The notes beneath the pieces are model-generated. The model was given only the letters and a program-made list of their open reading frames with translations, was not told the DNA's origin and did no database searches. Positions 1-6,165 of a stretch of DNA of 14,153 nt are shown here, piece by piece. The translations under genes and the position numbers were made by a program. Origin of the DNA: Treponema sp. (GTDB lineage: Bacteria > Spirochaetota > Spirochaetia > Treponematales > Breznakiellaceae); assembly GCA_031258505.1 (NCBI GenBank), contig JAIRMT010000094.1:1-14153 (forward strand), written 5' to 3'. Position 1 is the first letter of the stretch. Each line of letters opens with the position of its first letter.

Positions 1-17
1 ATCTTTGTCAAATGGTA

Positions 18-35
18 GGATAAACGCATAGAACT
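18..35 (+). repeat. Dispersed GGATAAACGCATAG motif, copy 1
   Basis: GGATAAACGCATAGAACT is read here. The 14-base core recurs at 4921-4934 and, inverted, at 5582-5595; 13 of its bases recur at 4838-4851. Weaker relatives with a GACAAACGCTTC core lie at 10604-10615 and 12531-12542. All copies are intergenic and border blocks of short tandem repeats; this one precedes the 21-bp repeat tract. Function is unknown. Confidence 0.6.
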
Positions 36-80
36 TCCCCTGCTTCCGGCATGGGAAGACTGTATTAGCCATGTCTCCTA

Positions 81-450
81 TTGCTCCGCGCCACGGCCCG
101 CATATTCCGTTCCATGACGCGGCACGCATGTTCCGTTACGCAGCACGCATGTTCCGTTACGCAGCACGCATGTTCCGTTACGCAGCACGCTTGCTCCATG
201 ACGCGGCACGCATGTTCCGTTACGCAGCACGCTTGCTCCATGACGCAGCACGCTTGCTCCATGACGCAGCACGCATGTTCCGTTACGCAGCACGCTTGCT
301 CCATGACGCAGCACGCTTGTTCCGTTACGCAGCACGCTTGCTCCATGACGCAGCACGCTTGTTCCGTTACGCAGCACGCTTGCTCCATGACGCAGCACGC
401 TTGCTCCATGACGCGGCACGCTTGCTCCGTAACGCGGCGCACTTGCTTTA
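81..450. repeat. 21-bp tandem repeat tract (15 full units plus degenerate edges)
   Basis: Fifteen uninterrupted 21-bp units run from 128 to 442, with decayed units at 81-127 and 443-450. Two unit types occur: type A, (A/T)TGTTCCGTTACG + CAGCACGC, and type B, TTGCTCCATGACG + C(A/G)GCACGC. They differ at linked positions 1, 4, 8 and 10 of the unit. The order is A A A B A B B A B A B A B B B-like, so much of the tract alternates with a 42-bp period. Because 21 is a multiple of three and the unit lacks stops, several frames on both strands stay open. Most differences between units would change the amino acid, which argues against coding. The type B unit resembles CTCTATGACGCGACGTGCC near 5171, hinting at a related repeat family in the second intergenic block. 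Confidence 0.9.
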
Positions 451-666
451 TGGGGGAATTTGGCTGGTTGAGCCAGAGAACGGTAGGAAAGACGCGGTAT
501 ATTATCGCCGGTATGACCAGACGTGAGAGGTATTCGCCGCGTCGGTGAGGAAATATCGGCAGGTAGAAAACAAACCTATTAGAAAGTGAAGGCTCAGAGA
601 CGAATGAGTTCTGTTTCAATCTCTGGTTTCAAGTTCCGAACTCCGATGACTCAGCTTTAAGGCCGC
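451..666. other. Non-coding stretch after the tandem repeats
   Basis: No convincing gene, RNA or terminator is visible. A short hairpin can form from TGGCT and AGCCA around 460-476. Open frames entering here are continuations of the frames kept open by the 21-bp repeats. The stretch ends at the -35 box of the importer promoter. Confidence 0.5.
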
Positions 667-695
667 TTGACAGGAATTTCCGCATAGAGTATGTT
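667..695 (+). promoter_or_regulatory. Sigma70-type promoter of the iron-chelate importer operon
   Basis: A perfect -35 box TTGACA at 667-672 is followed by a 17-base spacer and TATGTT at 690-695 as the -10 box. It is the only good promoter upstream of the three overlapping importer genes. Transcription would start near 702, inside the dyad at 696-714, giving a leader of about 70 bases before the likely start region. Confidence 0.75.
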
Positions 696-714
696 TAGTT
701 AGTAGATATTAACA
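696..714 (+). promoter_or_regulatory. Operator-like dyad immediately after the importer -10 box
   Basis: TAGTTAGTAGATATTAACA begins on the base after the -10 box and covers the expected transcription start. It matches, apart from a one-base gap and a few substitutions, the dyad TAGTTAGCAACATATAACTA in the promoter of the convergent binding-protein gene (4770-4789, minus strand). Position and sharing suggest a repressor site. By resemblance in length and TTAG/CTAA-type arms it could be a DtxR/TroR-like metal repressor site, but the regulator is inferred, not shown. Confidence 0.5.
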
Positions 715-718
715 GGGG

Positions 719-747
719 AACCGACTCCGTGGTTTTGGAGGCCGGTT
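719..747 (+). promoter_or_regulatory. Leader hairpin before the importer ribosome binding site
   Basis: AACCG-ACTCC pairs with GGAGGCCGGTT across a loop of about 8 bases, with a small bulge. It lies between the predicted transcription start and the Shine-Dalgarno sequence at 752-759. It could affect translation, or the resemblance could be chance. No T-run follows, so it is not a standard intrinsic terminator. Confidence 0.35.
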
Positions 748-751
748 TATT

Positions 752-759
752 GAGGAAGG
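752..759 (+). promoter_or_regulatory. Strong ribosome binding site with no standard start codon in range
   Basis: GAGGAAGG is a strong Shine-Dalgarno match. No ATG, GTG or TTG occurs in any frame between it and ATG 874. In the permease frame, which is open from 754, the codon nine bases downstream is ATA (769-771), preceded by ATC (766). This suggests that translation begins at a non-standard codon here, or that an original ATG was lost. The in-frame TGA at 751-753 rules out a start further upstream. Confidence 0.55.
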
Positions 760-873
760 TTACACATCATACGCATTAATCCTAGACATTATACCTATAC
801 CAGCAAGCCCTCTGTAATCGGAGCCATTCCAGGGGGCTTTAAGCGGGGAGCGGTTCTTCTGGTCTTCCTGGCA

Positions 874-1803
874 ATGACCGGCATCTCTCTGATGATCGGC
901 GTGGACTCATCGGTTACTCCGGCGAATCTCCTTCGACTGGATGATGCCGCACTGCGGACGTTTCTCAGCAGCCGACTGCCCCGGACTATGGCGGTGATTT
1001 TGTCCGCCTCTGGTCTCAGCGCGGCGGGACTCATCATGCAGGCCATCAGCCGCAATAAATTCATGTCTCCTTCTACCAGCGGCGCTACCGATGCCGCGGC
1101 ACTGGGAATGCTCCTTTCCTATATTGTTTTGGGTCGAGCCGCGCCTATGGTACAGACCTTTTTCGCCTTTGCCACTGCCCTGGGCTCAACAGCGCTGTTT
1201 ACCCGAGTGATCAACCGTCTGAAACTGCGGGACCTGGTCTACGTCCCCTTGATCGGTATGATGTACGGCGGCGTCTTGTCCGCCTTGAGTACCGCCATAG
1301 CCTACCGCTTTGACGTGATGCAGCTTATGTCTTCCATAAACTTGGGCAGCTTTGCCCGGATCGGAGATTTTTCGATGATCTACGCCATCATCGTGCCCTT
1401 GATTCTGGCAGCAGTCTACTCCACCGCCTTCAGCATCGTGGGGATGGGGGAAGATTTTTCCCGCAACCTGGGTCTGGCCTATAACCGGGTTATATTCATG
1501 GGCCTTATGATCGTGGCGGTGATAACTGCGGCTTCCTTTGTGGCAGTGGGTCCGCTTCCCTTTGTGGGGCTGATCATCCCGAATACGGCCGCCCGTTTTT
1601 ATGGCGACAACCTCAAGAAAACCATTATCGATGTAATGCTCTTGGGAGCGGTCTTCGTGCTCCTCTGCGACATTGTGAGCCGTCTGGTGATATTTCCCTA
1701 TGAAATGTCCGTGGGTTTTACCATTGGCATTGTTGGGGGCGTACTCTTCATGATTTTACTGATAAGGATGATACGGCATGGGAAAACACCCGGACGGGGC
1801 TAA
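874..1803 (+). CDS. Iron-chelate ABC transporter permease 1 (FecCD family, YclN/CeuB/FatD-like)
   Basis: Inner-membrane permease subunit of a type II (BtuCD-like) importer that passes ferric siderophore from a periplasmic binding protein into the cytoplasm. The 309 residues give the repeated hydrophobic segments of the FecCD family. From memory they resemble Bacillus YclN and Campylobacter CeuB throughout, for example SRLPR, GLIMQAISRNKF, the ATPase-contacting GMGEDFSRNLGL segment, and VGPLPFVGLIIPN. Coordinates use the first standard start, ATG 874. However, that codon has no Shine-Dalgarno sequence and cuts the first membrane segment: the in-frame codons just upstream encode the missing half (GAVLLVFLA) preceded by basic residues. 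The true start is therefore probably ATA 769, nine bases after GAGGAAGG. The 3' end overlaps the next permease by 26 bases. First gene of a three-gene operon. The exact siderophore cannot be told. Confidence 0.88.
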   Translation: MTGISLMIGVDSSVTPANLLRLDDAALRTFLSSRLPRTMAVILSASGLSAAGLIMQAISRNKFMSPSTSGATDAAALGMLLSYIVLGRAAPMVQTFFAFATALGSTALFTRVINRLKLRDLVYVPLIGMMYGGVLSALSTAIAYRFDVMQLMSSINLGSFARIGDFSMIYAIIVPLILAAVYSTAFSIVGMGEDFSRNLGLAYNRVIFMGLMIVAVITAASFVAVGPLPFVGLIIPNTAARFYGDNLKKTIIDVMLLGAVFVLLCDIVSRLVIFPYEMSVGFTIGIVGGVLFMILLIRMIRHGKTPGRG

Positions 1804-2782
1804 ACGGACGCTGTTCCTGTTTTTCACCATCGCGGCGCTTATCGTCCTGGCCGCTTTTCTCTATGTGTATGCCCGGACATCCCTCAAGGCCATCCGGCTG
1901 GGGATGCCCATGACCCGGAGCGCCTACGCGGGCATCATGGCGCGGACGATTCCCTCCTTGGCTGGCATGGCGCTCTCCTCGGCTCTTATGGCGGTGTTGA
2001 GCCTAGCCTTCCAGACCATTACGGAAAACCGGGTCCTGACACCAGCCATGATAGGCTTCGATTCGGTGTTTATCGCCTCCCAAGCGCTCCTCGTTTTTCT
2101 GTTCGGCGCGTCAACCCCTCTGTTCGCCAATTCCGCGCTGAACTACCTCTTTTCCGCCGCCCTTATGATGACGGTTTCGGTAAGCATGTACGGGATCATC
2201 CTCCGGAAGAACAAAAACAACATCGTTTTTTTACTGCTCTTCGGCCTCATCCTTTCAGGGATCGTAAGAAGCGGAGTCAATTATATCGAAGTGCTGATGG
2301 ACCCGGATGAATTCCAGCAGGTGCGTTCCGCCACATCAGTAACGGTGAACAATATGAATACTGCCATCATTTTTATCACTGCCCCACTGATGCTCCTGCT
2401 TACAGCGCTTATGATGAGGCGGCACCGGGTCTACGACGTGATGAGCCTAGGAGAGGCCAACGCGAGGAATTTGGGAATAGCCTATACAGAAGAACTGCGC
2501 CTGAACCTGCTGCTTATCGCCGCAGGAATGTCCGTGGTTACTGCCATGATTGGCTCCCTCGCCTTTTTGGGGCTTATCGCGGTCAACATAAGCCGGGAAT
2601 TGTTCAAAACCTACCGGCATAAAATTCTGTTTTTGGGTTCAGCCTTGACTGCGTGCCTCATCCTCATTGCGGGGCAGACCCTGGTGGAACTGCTGGAATA
2701 CGCTGTCCCGGTTACGGTGATCATTGATCTGGCGGGCTGTTCCTATATGTTTTTTTTGATCCTGCGGGAGAATCGAATATGA
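1778..2782 (+). CDS. Iron-chelate ABC transporter permease 2 (FecCD family, YclO/CeuC/FatC-like)
   Basis: Second membrane subunit of the heteromeric importer, paired with the permease encoded just upstream. The 334-residue protein starts with a short basic N-terminus (MGKHPDGAKR), a first membrane segment at about residues 11-33, then alternating hydrophobic segments typical of FecCD permeases. The conserved cytoplasmic coupling region is seen as DVMSLGEANARNLGI, followed by GSLAFLGLIAVNISRE, the counterpart of the GxIxFxGL signature. The length fits the family. ATG 1778 lies inside the end of the preceding gene, so translation is probably coupled. The stop overlaps the ATPase start as ATGA at 2779-2782. 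Family assignment is firm; the substrate, a ferric siderophore of the petrobactin/anguibactin/enterobactin-uptake type, is inferred from resemblance only. Confidence 0.92.
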   Translation: MGKHPDGAKRTLFLFFTIAALIVLAAFLYVYARTSLKAIRLGMPMTRSAYAGIMARTIPSLAGMALSSALMAVLSLAFQTITENRVLTPAMIGFDSVFIASQALLVFLFGASTPLFANSALNYLFSAALMMTVSVSMYGIILRKNKNNIVFLLLFGLILSGIVRSGVNYIEVLMDPDEFQQVRSATSVTVNNMNTAIIFITAPLMLLLTALMMRRHRVYDVMSLGEANARNLGIAYTEELRLNLLLIAAGMSVVTAMIGSLAFLGLIAVNISRELFKTYRHKILFLGSALTACLILIAGQTLVELLEYAVPVTVIIDLAGCSYMFFLILRENRI

Positions 2783-3549
2783 TAGAAGTGAAGAACGTGC
2801 ATCAATCCTACGGCGATACCGAGGTGTTGCGGGGGGTGAATCTAATCATCCCGGAAAATCAGGTAACCGCCCTCATCGGCGCCAATGGCGCGGGGAAGTC
2901 CACCCTGCTCAACGTGATCACTCGGCTTGTAAGCCTCCGGGATGGCGCGGTGTTTCTGGACGGCCGGGATATGGCAAGCATGAAAAGTCTGGAGATTGCC
3001 AGAACCATCGGGGTATTAAAACAGACCCACCATATTTCCATACGGATAAGCATTGATGACCTGGTGGCCTTTGGGCGTTACCCCCACAGCCGGGGACGGC
3101 TGACTGAAGTAGACAGGGCCATGATTGACGAGGCGATAGCCTACCTGCGGCTTGAGGACATCCGGGGAAAATACATCGACGAGCTTTCCGGGGGACAGCG
3201 GCAGCGGGCCTATATTGCTATGGTACTGGCACAGGACACCAAATATATGTTCCTTGACGAACCCCTGAATAACATGGACATACATTTTTCAGTGGAAATC
3301 ATGCGCATCCTTTCCCGGCTGGTACGGGACATGGGCAAAACCGTGGTTATTGTAGTCCACGACATCAATTTCGCTGCGGCATACGCAGACCATATTATCG
3401 CCATGAAGGACGGGACCATTGCTGCGGAAGGGTCGGCGGACCGGATCATCACCAAAGAAATTCTGGACGATATTTTCGGCTTTAACTTCAACATTGCGGA
3501 AGTAGCGGGTAGGAAAGTCTGCCTATATTTCAGCGATGAGCCATCATAG
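2779..3549 (+). CDS. Iron-chelate ABC transporter ATP-binding protein (FecE family, YclP/CeuD-like)
   Basis: Cytoplasmic ATPase that powers the importer. All ABC signature elements are present in the 256 residues: Walker A GANGAGKST at 34-42, signature LSGGQRQR at 136-143, Walker B YMFLDEP at 156-162, and the switch histidine in VVHD at 194. KQTHHISIRISIDDLVAFGRYPHSRGR corresponds to the Q-loop and coupling region typical of siderophore and cobalamin ATPases. ATG 2779 overlaps the upstream stop in an ATGA arrangement, so the three genes are almost certainly translated together. The operon ends here; an inverted repeat follows before the convergent binding-protein gene. Confidence 0.96.
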   Translation: MIEVKNVHQSYGDTEVLRGVNLIIPENQVTALIGANGAGKSTLLNVITRLVSLRDGAVFLDGRDMASMKSLEIARTIGVLKQTHHISIRISIDDLVAFGRYPHSRGRLTEVDRAMIDEAIAYLRLEDIRGKYIDELSGGQRQRAYIAMVLAQDTKYMFLDEPLNNMDIHFSVEIMRILSRLVRDMGKTVVIVVHDINFAAAYADHIIAMKDGTIAAEGSADRIITKEILDDIFGFNFNIAEVAGRKVCLYFSDEPS

Positions 3550-3627
3550 AAGGCTCTGGAACAATTCTCCGAGAAGCTCGGCAGACTGGTCAAAACTTAA
3601 CATTGCATTGGTGTTTTTAAGCCCCAG

Positions 3628-3669
3628 CTTGGACAGTATAGTTGGTCAGCGCCAAGAATACCGTCCAAG
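3628..3669. terminator. Long inverted repeat between convergent importer genes
   Basis: CTTGGACAGTAT (3628-3639) pairs with ATACCGTCCAAG (3658-3669) with one mismatch. The intervening 18 bases contain a second nested stem, TTGG/CCAA around TCAGCG. The resulting 42-base hairpin is nearly fully paired and lies between two convergent genes, where it could end transcription from both sides. No T-run follows on either strand, so a classical intrinsic terminator is not proven. Confidence 0.5.
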
Positions 3670-3692
3670 TCAGGGCAAAGAAGTTACATTCC

Positions 3693-4745
3693 TTAGATTG
3701 TATCAATAAACTGCATTAGGTCCTGTATCATCTGTTTGGCGGCCTGAATCCCGCCGGTCATGGTATACCAGGAGTCGCCGTCCAGGGTGTATATCCGGTT
3801 GTTTTTGAAGGCCGAAGTCTGCTGGATGGAAGGGTCGTTCCTGAAATTGGTCTCTCCCGCCTCGGTACCTACGGTGGCAGCCCGGTCGAGCAGGAATATC
3901 ACGTCCGGGTCGACGGCCATGATGTATTCCGCAGCGGTGGTGGCACCGTGGGCGCTGAAGTCTGCGCTTGTCCCGGGATCCGCAGGGATAAAGCCGAATT
4001 CATTGTAGAGCATCCCGAAACGGCTGCCCGGAAGGAACACCGAGATGGAAGAAGGATCCGGGGTCATAACAAACAGCGCCTTTGCCCCGGAACTTTGGGC
4101 TTTGGCTTTAATGGTGTCTATATCGGCCTTGATTTCCCGATACCGGGCGTCCAAGTCCTCTTTGAGAGCCGGGAATATCTTGCCCAGGGCGGTAACGTTC
4201 CGCAAAATGTCCTCATCCAGAGTTGACTTGCTGGCGTCCACCGAAAGTTTGATGAACCGGGCGCCGCTATAGCGGCTGTAGGTGTCAGACCGGTATTTGG
4301 CCGCATCCTCTGTACCAAGACGTTGCCCAGAGGCGTTCATCCCGAAGGATCTGCCCCCCAGAATCACCAGTTGGGGTTCAGCCAGATCCAGTACGTCCCA
4401 GTCAATGAAGAAGAGGCTGCCGCCGCTGATGATTCTAGTTCCCGGCACATCCGACGTATAGTAGGCCAAGGCGTCGGGCAGGGAGCTTTGTGAAGGCACC
4501 ACCAGCGTTTTAATCCCCGTCCTTTCAAAGCCCACTGAGGCCAGAATGTCGAGGATTGAATAATCGTAAATGGCCACCGTCGTCGGATTGACCACCGCCT
4601 CAACCTCCTCCAAGGTGGTATCAACAATTTTTATCGTCTCCGGCCGCGCCGCAGTCGAGGCGCTTTGCTGCTCTATTGCAGCCCGGGCAGACAATCCGGC
4701 GACAAGTCCCGCCGTTAAGAACAACGCAAAAACAATCTTTTTCAT
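3693..4745 (-). CDS. Periplasmic iron-chelate binding protein (YclQ/CeuE/FatB-like, PBP type III)
   Basis: Substrate-binding partner of the importer: it captures ferric siderophore in the periplasm and delivers it to the two permeases. The 350-residue protein has a Sec signal peptide (MKKIVFALFLTAGLVAGLSARA, likely cut after residue 22) with no lipobox cysteine, so it should be soluble in the periplasm of a diderm cell rather than a lipoprotein. The mature part resembles CeuE/YclQ: a beta-strand start IKIVDTTLEEVEAVV, AIYDYSILDILASVG, the segment PQLVILGGRS, and a C-terminal lobe with DPDVIFLLDR and YTLDGDSWY. ATG 4745 is preferred over TTG 4748 because AGGAGGAA lies about 8 bases upstream. 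Unusually, it is encoded convergently to its permease/ATPase genes, but its promoter carries the same dyad as theirs, implying joint control. Confidence 0.93.
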   Translation of the reverse strand: MKKIVFALFLTAGLVAGLSARAAIEQQSASTAARPETIKIVDTTLEEVEAVVNPTTVAIYDYSILDILASVGFERTGIKTLVVPSQSSLPDALAYYTSDVPGTRIISGGSLFFIDWDVLDLAEPQLVILGGRSFGMNASGQRLGTEDAAKYRSDTYSRYSGARFIKLSVDASKSTLDEDILRNVTALGKIFPALKEDLDARYREIKADIDTIKAKAQSSGAKALFVMTPDPSSISVFLPGSRFGMLYNEFGFIPADPGTSADFSAHGATTAAEYIMAVDPDVIFLLDRAATVGTEAGETNFRNDPSIQQTSAFKNNRIYTLDGDSWYTMTGGIQAAKQMIQDLMQFIDTI

Positions 4746-4769
4746 CAAAGATTCCTCCTAATGATATTT

Positions 4770-4789
4770 TAGTTATATGTTGCTAACTA
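4770..4789 (-). promoter_or_regulatory. Operator-like dyad upstream of the binding-protein gene
   Basis: TAGTTA-N8-TAACTA is an exact inverted repeat centred about 34 bases before the start codon. On the minus strand it reads TAGTTAGCAACATATAACTA and aligns with 696-714 in front of the permease operon. It lies just downstream of the predicted -10 box, a position suited to repression. Confidence 0.5.
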
Positions 4790-4826
4790 TGTTATAGAAA
4801 GTATATAAATTGTTGCGACTCGTCAA
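4790..4826 (-). promoter_or_regulatory. Promoter region of the binding-protein gene
   Basis: On the minus strand, TTGACG (4821-4826) is followed after 15 bases by TATACT (4800-4805), a short-spaced but recognisable pair. A second -10 candidate, TATAAC, sits one base before the TAGTTAG dyad, reproducing the geometry of the permease promoter but with a weak -35 box. Which one is used cannot be decided from sequence. Confidence 0.45.
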
Positions 4827-4837
4827 TTCAGAAACCG

Positions 4838-4854
4838 TATAAACGCATAGAACT
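4838..4854 (+). repeat. Dispersed TAAACGCATAG motif, copy 2
   Basis: GTATAAACGCATAGAACT matches the copy at 18-35 at all but one base. It lies in the spacer upstream of the binding-protein promoter, 80 bases from the next copy. Confidence 0.55.
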
Positions 4855-5097
4855 GACAAGGTGATATACCTCTTTCCAACAGAATGGGATGCGTGTCAAT
4901 CAATCACTTTCATTGAGGCGGGATAAACGCATAGGAACCTTTTATGCCTTCTAAGGTATAAGAGCTTATACGCGAGCGGCTGGCCGCTGCTTTCTTGCAC
5001 CAGCTCTATGGCGAGCCGCGCCACTGCTTTCTTGAATAAAACCTTCGGCTGTCGCCGTTCAGCCGCCACACCCACAGGCAGAACGTCCATGATCGCA

Positions 5098-5143
5098 ATC
5101 GTGGGCGAGATCGTGTCTCGATCGTGGGCGAGATCGCGTCTCG
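5098..5143. repeat. 23-bp tandem repeat, two copies
   Basis: Two adjacent 23-bp copies, ATCGTGGGCGAG + ATCG(T/C)GTCTCG, differ at one base, and a partial ATCGGTCGAG follows. Each contains the small dyad CGAGA/TCTCG. Confidence 0.85.
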
Positions 5144-5186
5144 ATCGGTCGAGCGTCAGACACACACCAGCTCTATGACGCGACGT

Positions 5187-5240
5187 GCCACTGGGCTATG
5201 GCGAGCCACGCCACTGGGCTAAGGCGTGTCTCGCCACTGG
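5187..5240. repeat. Second 23-bp tandem repeat, 2.3 copies
   Basis: GCCACTGGGCTA(T/A)GGCG followed by AGCCAC or TGTCTC gives two 23-bp units (5187-5209, 5210-5232), then a partial GCCACTGG to 5240. The unit differs from the pair at 5098-5143 but has the same length. A related CTCTATGGCGAGCCGCGCCACTG stretch lies near 5003-5026. Confidence 0.75.
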
Positions 5241-5292
5241 ATCGAGTAGCTGTCTCATACGTAGTCTGGTATGTGTGTCCCTCAGGCTGATA

Positions 5293-5384
5293 TGTCTCTG
5301 GCACTTGTGTCTCTGTGGCACTTGGGTTGGTGTGTGTGATGTGTGTGGCACTCAGGGTCTCTGGCACTTGTGCCTCTGGCACGC
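5293..5384. repeat. Degenerate TCTCTGGCACTTGTG / GT-rich repeats
   Basis: TCTCTGGCACTTGTG occurs at 5295-5309 and exactly again at 5358-5372, with variants TCTGTGGCACTTG and CTCTGGCACGCG between and after, plus a TGTGTGTG run around 5330-5346. A similar GTGTGTGTGGCGCTTT repeat lies at 10741-10770. Confidence 0.7.
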
Positions 5385-5665
5385 GGGCTGGGAAAAAGAG
5401 TGGGGTAGCGGAAAACACGCGAAGCGGGTTTGAAGCGAGGGGGAGCAGCGGAGTAAACGGCGCGGCATTGGCGAATAGAGGCGCGCTTCTTCCTCAACGG
5501 CGCTCCCCCTTCTTCTTCTTTCTTAGCGCGCTTGAGCGCGATACGGGCGTACACGCGACTGGTAGAGGCGCTTGAGAATTGCTATGCGTTTATCCTGACA
5601 TACGTGGACTATCTTCTTCTTTTACATAACATGGGTTAGTATAAATATAGAAAGGAGAGCTACTA

Positions 5666-6145
5666 GTGCAACAGAAAGAAACTGATCTTGCGGGTCTGCG
5701 CACTGCTGACGCGAAGGCGTATATTGTTCAGTACCTTACGACGCTGAAACTCACGGAAAAGAAGCTGGCGGAATGTACGGCGGAGGAAGCCAAATGGCGT
5801 GGCCGTGTCGCGCTTGCCCGTTCAAAGGGCGTTGAGGATTTGGCGCAGGAAGCGGAAAAACAGGTGGAACGCGCAACAGAGCAAAAAAACAGCCTGAGCG
5901 CGGAAATCGCGGAACTTAAGTCTCAGATTGAGACCATGAGGAAACAGCTCCCCGGACTCGCAGCCCGTGAGCGGAGCATAGACCCCGACCTTCTGGAACA
6001 GGAGCTTCTCATAGCCACAGGTTATTCCCCGGGTGATGAGGAGCTTGCCGCGACCGACCGTCGCTTGAAGGACCTGGAGCAGAGCGCCACACTGGATGCA
6101 GAACTGGCAGCGCTCAAGACAAAGTATAATTGCTCTACGCAATAG
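5666..6145 (+). CDS. Coiled-coil protein of unknown function
   Basis: A 159-residue, soluble, strongly charged protein, not recognised as a named family. No signal peptide or membrane segment is visible. Residues about 25-100 are rich in Ala, Glu, Lys and Gln with spaced leucines (EKKLAECTAEEAKWRGR..., QVERATEQKNSLSAEIAELKSQIETMRKQL) and should form a coiled coil; a second short helix (DRRLKDLEQSATLDAELAALK) follows. The GTG start at 5666 is chosen because AAAGGAGAG ends six bases upstream. TATAAA at 5640-5645 may be part of its promoter, but the -35 box is unclear. It lies 20 bases before the helicase gene, so the two are probably co-transcribed. A structural or partner role is possible but not shown. 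Confidence 0.8.
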   Translation: MQQKETDLAGLRTADAKAYIVQYLTTLKLTEKKLAECTAEEAKWRGRVALARSKGVEDLAQEAEKQVERATEQKNSLSAEIAELKSQIETMRKQLPGLAARERSIDPDLLEQELLIATGYSPGDEELAATDRRLKDLEQSATLDAELAALKTKYNCSTQ

Positions 6146-6158
6146 TTTCTTCTATTAT
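6130..6158 (+). promoter_or_regulatory. Possible internal promoter close to the helicase start
   Basis: TTGCTC at 6130-6135, a 17-base spacer and TATTAT at 6153-6158 resemble a sigma70 promoter. Only 7 bases separate the -10-like box from the ATG at 6166, so a transcript from it would be leaderless or nearly so. The -35 box is weak and lies in the end of the upstream gene. Confidence 0.35.
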
Positions 6159-6165
6159 ATAGGGC

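Larger units (their letters stand above)
4921..5595. repeat. Repeat-rich intergenic block bounded by inverted GGATAAACGCATAG copies
   Basis: The block starts with GGATAAACGCATAG at 4921-4934 and ends with its exact reverse complement at 5582-5595. Inside are a near-palindrome GTATAAG-AG-CTTATAC (4956-4971), AGCGGC-TG-GCCGCT (4976-4989), a repeated CTGCTTTCTTG (about 4987 and 5024), two sets of 23-bp repeats, GT-rich repeats, and 9-bp arms AGGGGGAGC/GCTCCCCCT around 5439-5510. A CGCGCT-TG-AGCGCG hairpin lies at 5527-5540. No convincing gene is visible on either strand. It resembles a non-autonomous element or a decayed repeat patch, but no target duplication was recognised. Confidence 0.5.

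Noticed and set aside
81..450. CRISPR array
   Set aside because: The 21-bp units are directly adjacent with no unique spacers, and no cas gene is present.
71..526. A 151-residue plus-strand frame (heptad-like FRYAARM/LLHDAAR repeats) and overlapping frames on both strands in the 21-bp repeats
   Set aside because: All arise because the unit is a multiple of three without stops. Unit differences are mostly amino-acid changing, there is no good ribosome binding site, and no one frame is favoured.
696..768. Riboswitch (for example cobalamin) in the importer leader
   Set aside because: The leader is only about 70 bases and shows no B12-box or other riboswitch consensus; only a small hairpin is visible.
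4896..5575. Frames of 81-90 codons on both strands of the repeat-rich block
   Set aside because: They translate low-complexity repeats, overlap one another, and have no recognisable motif or ribosome binding site.
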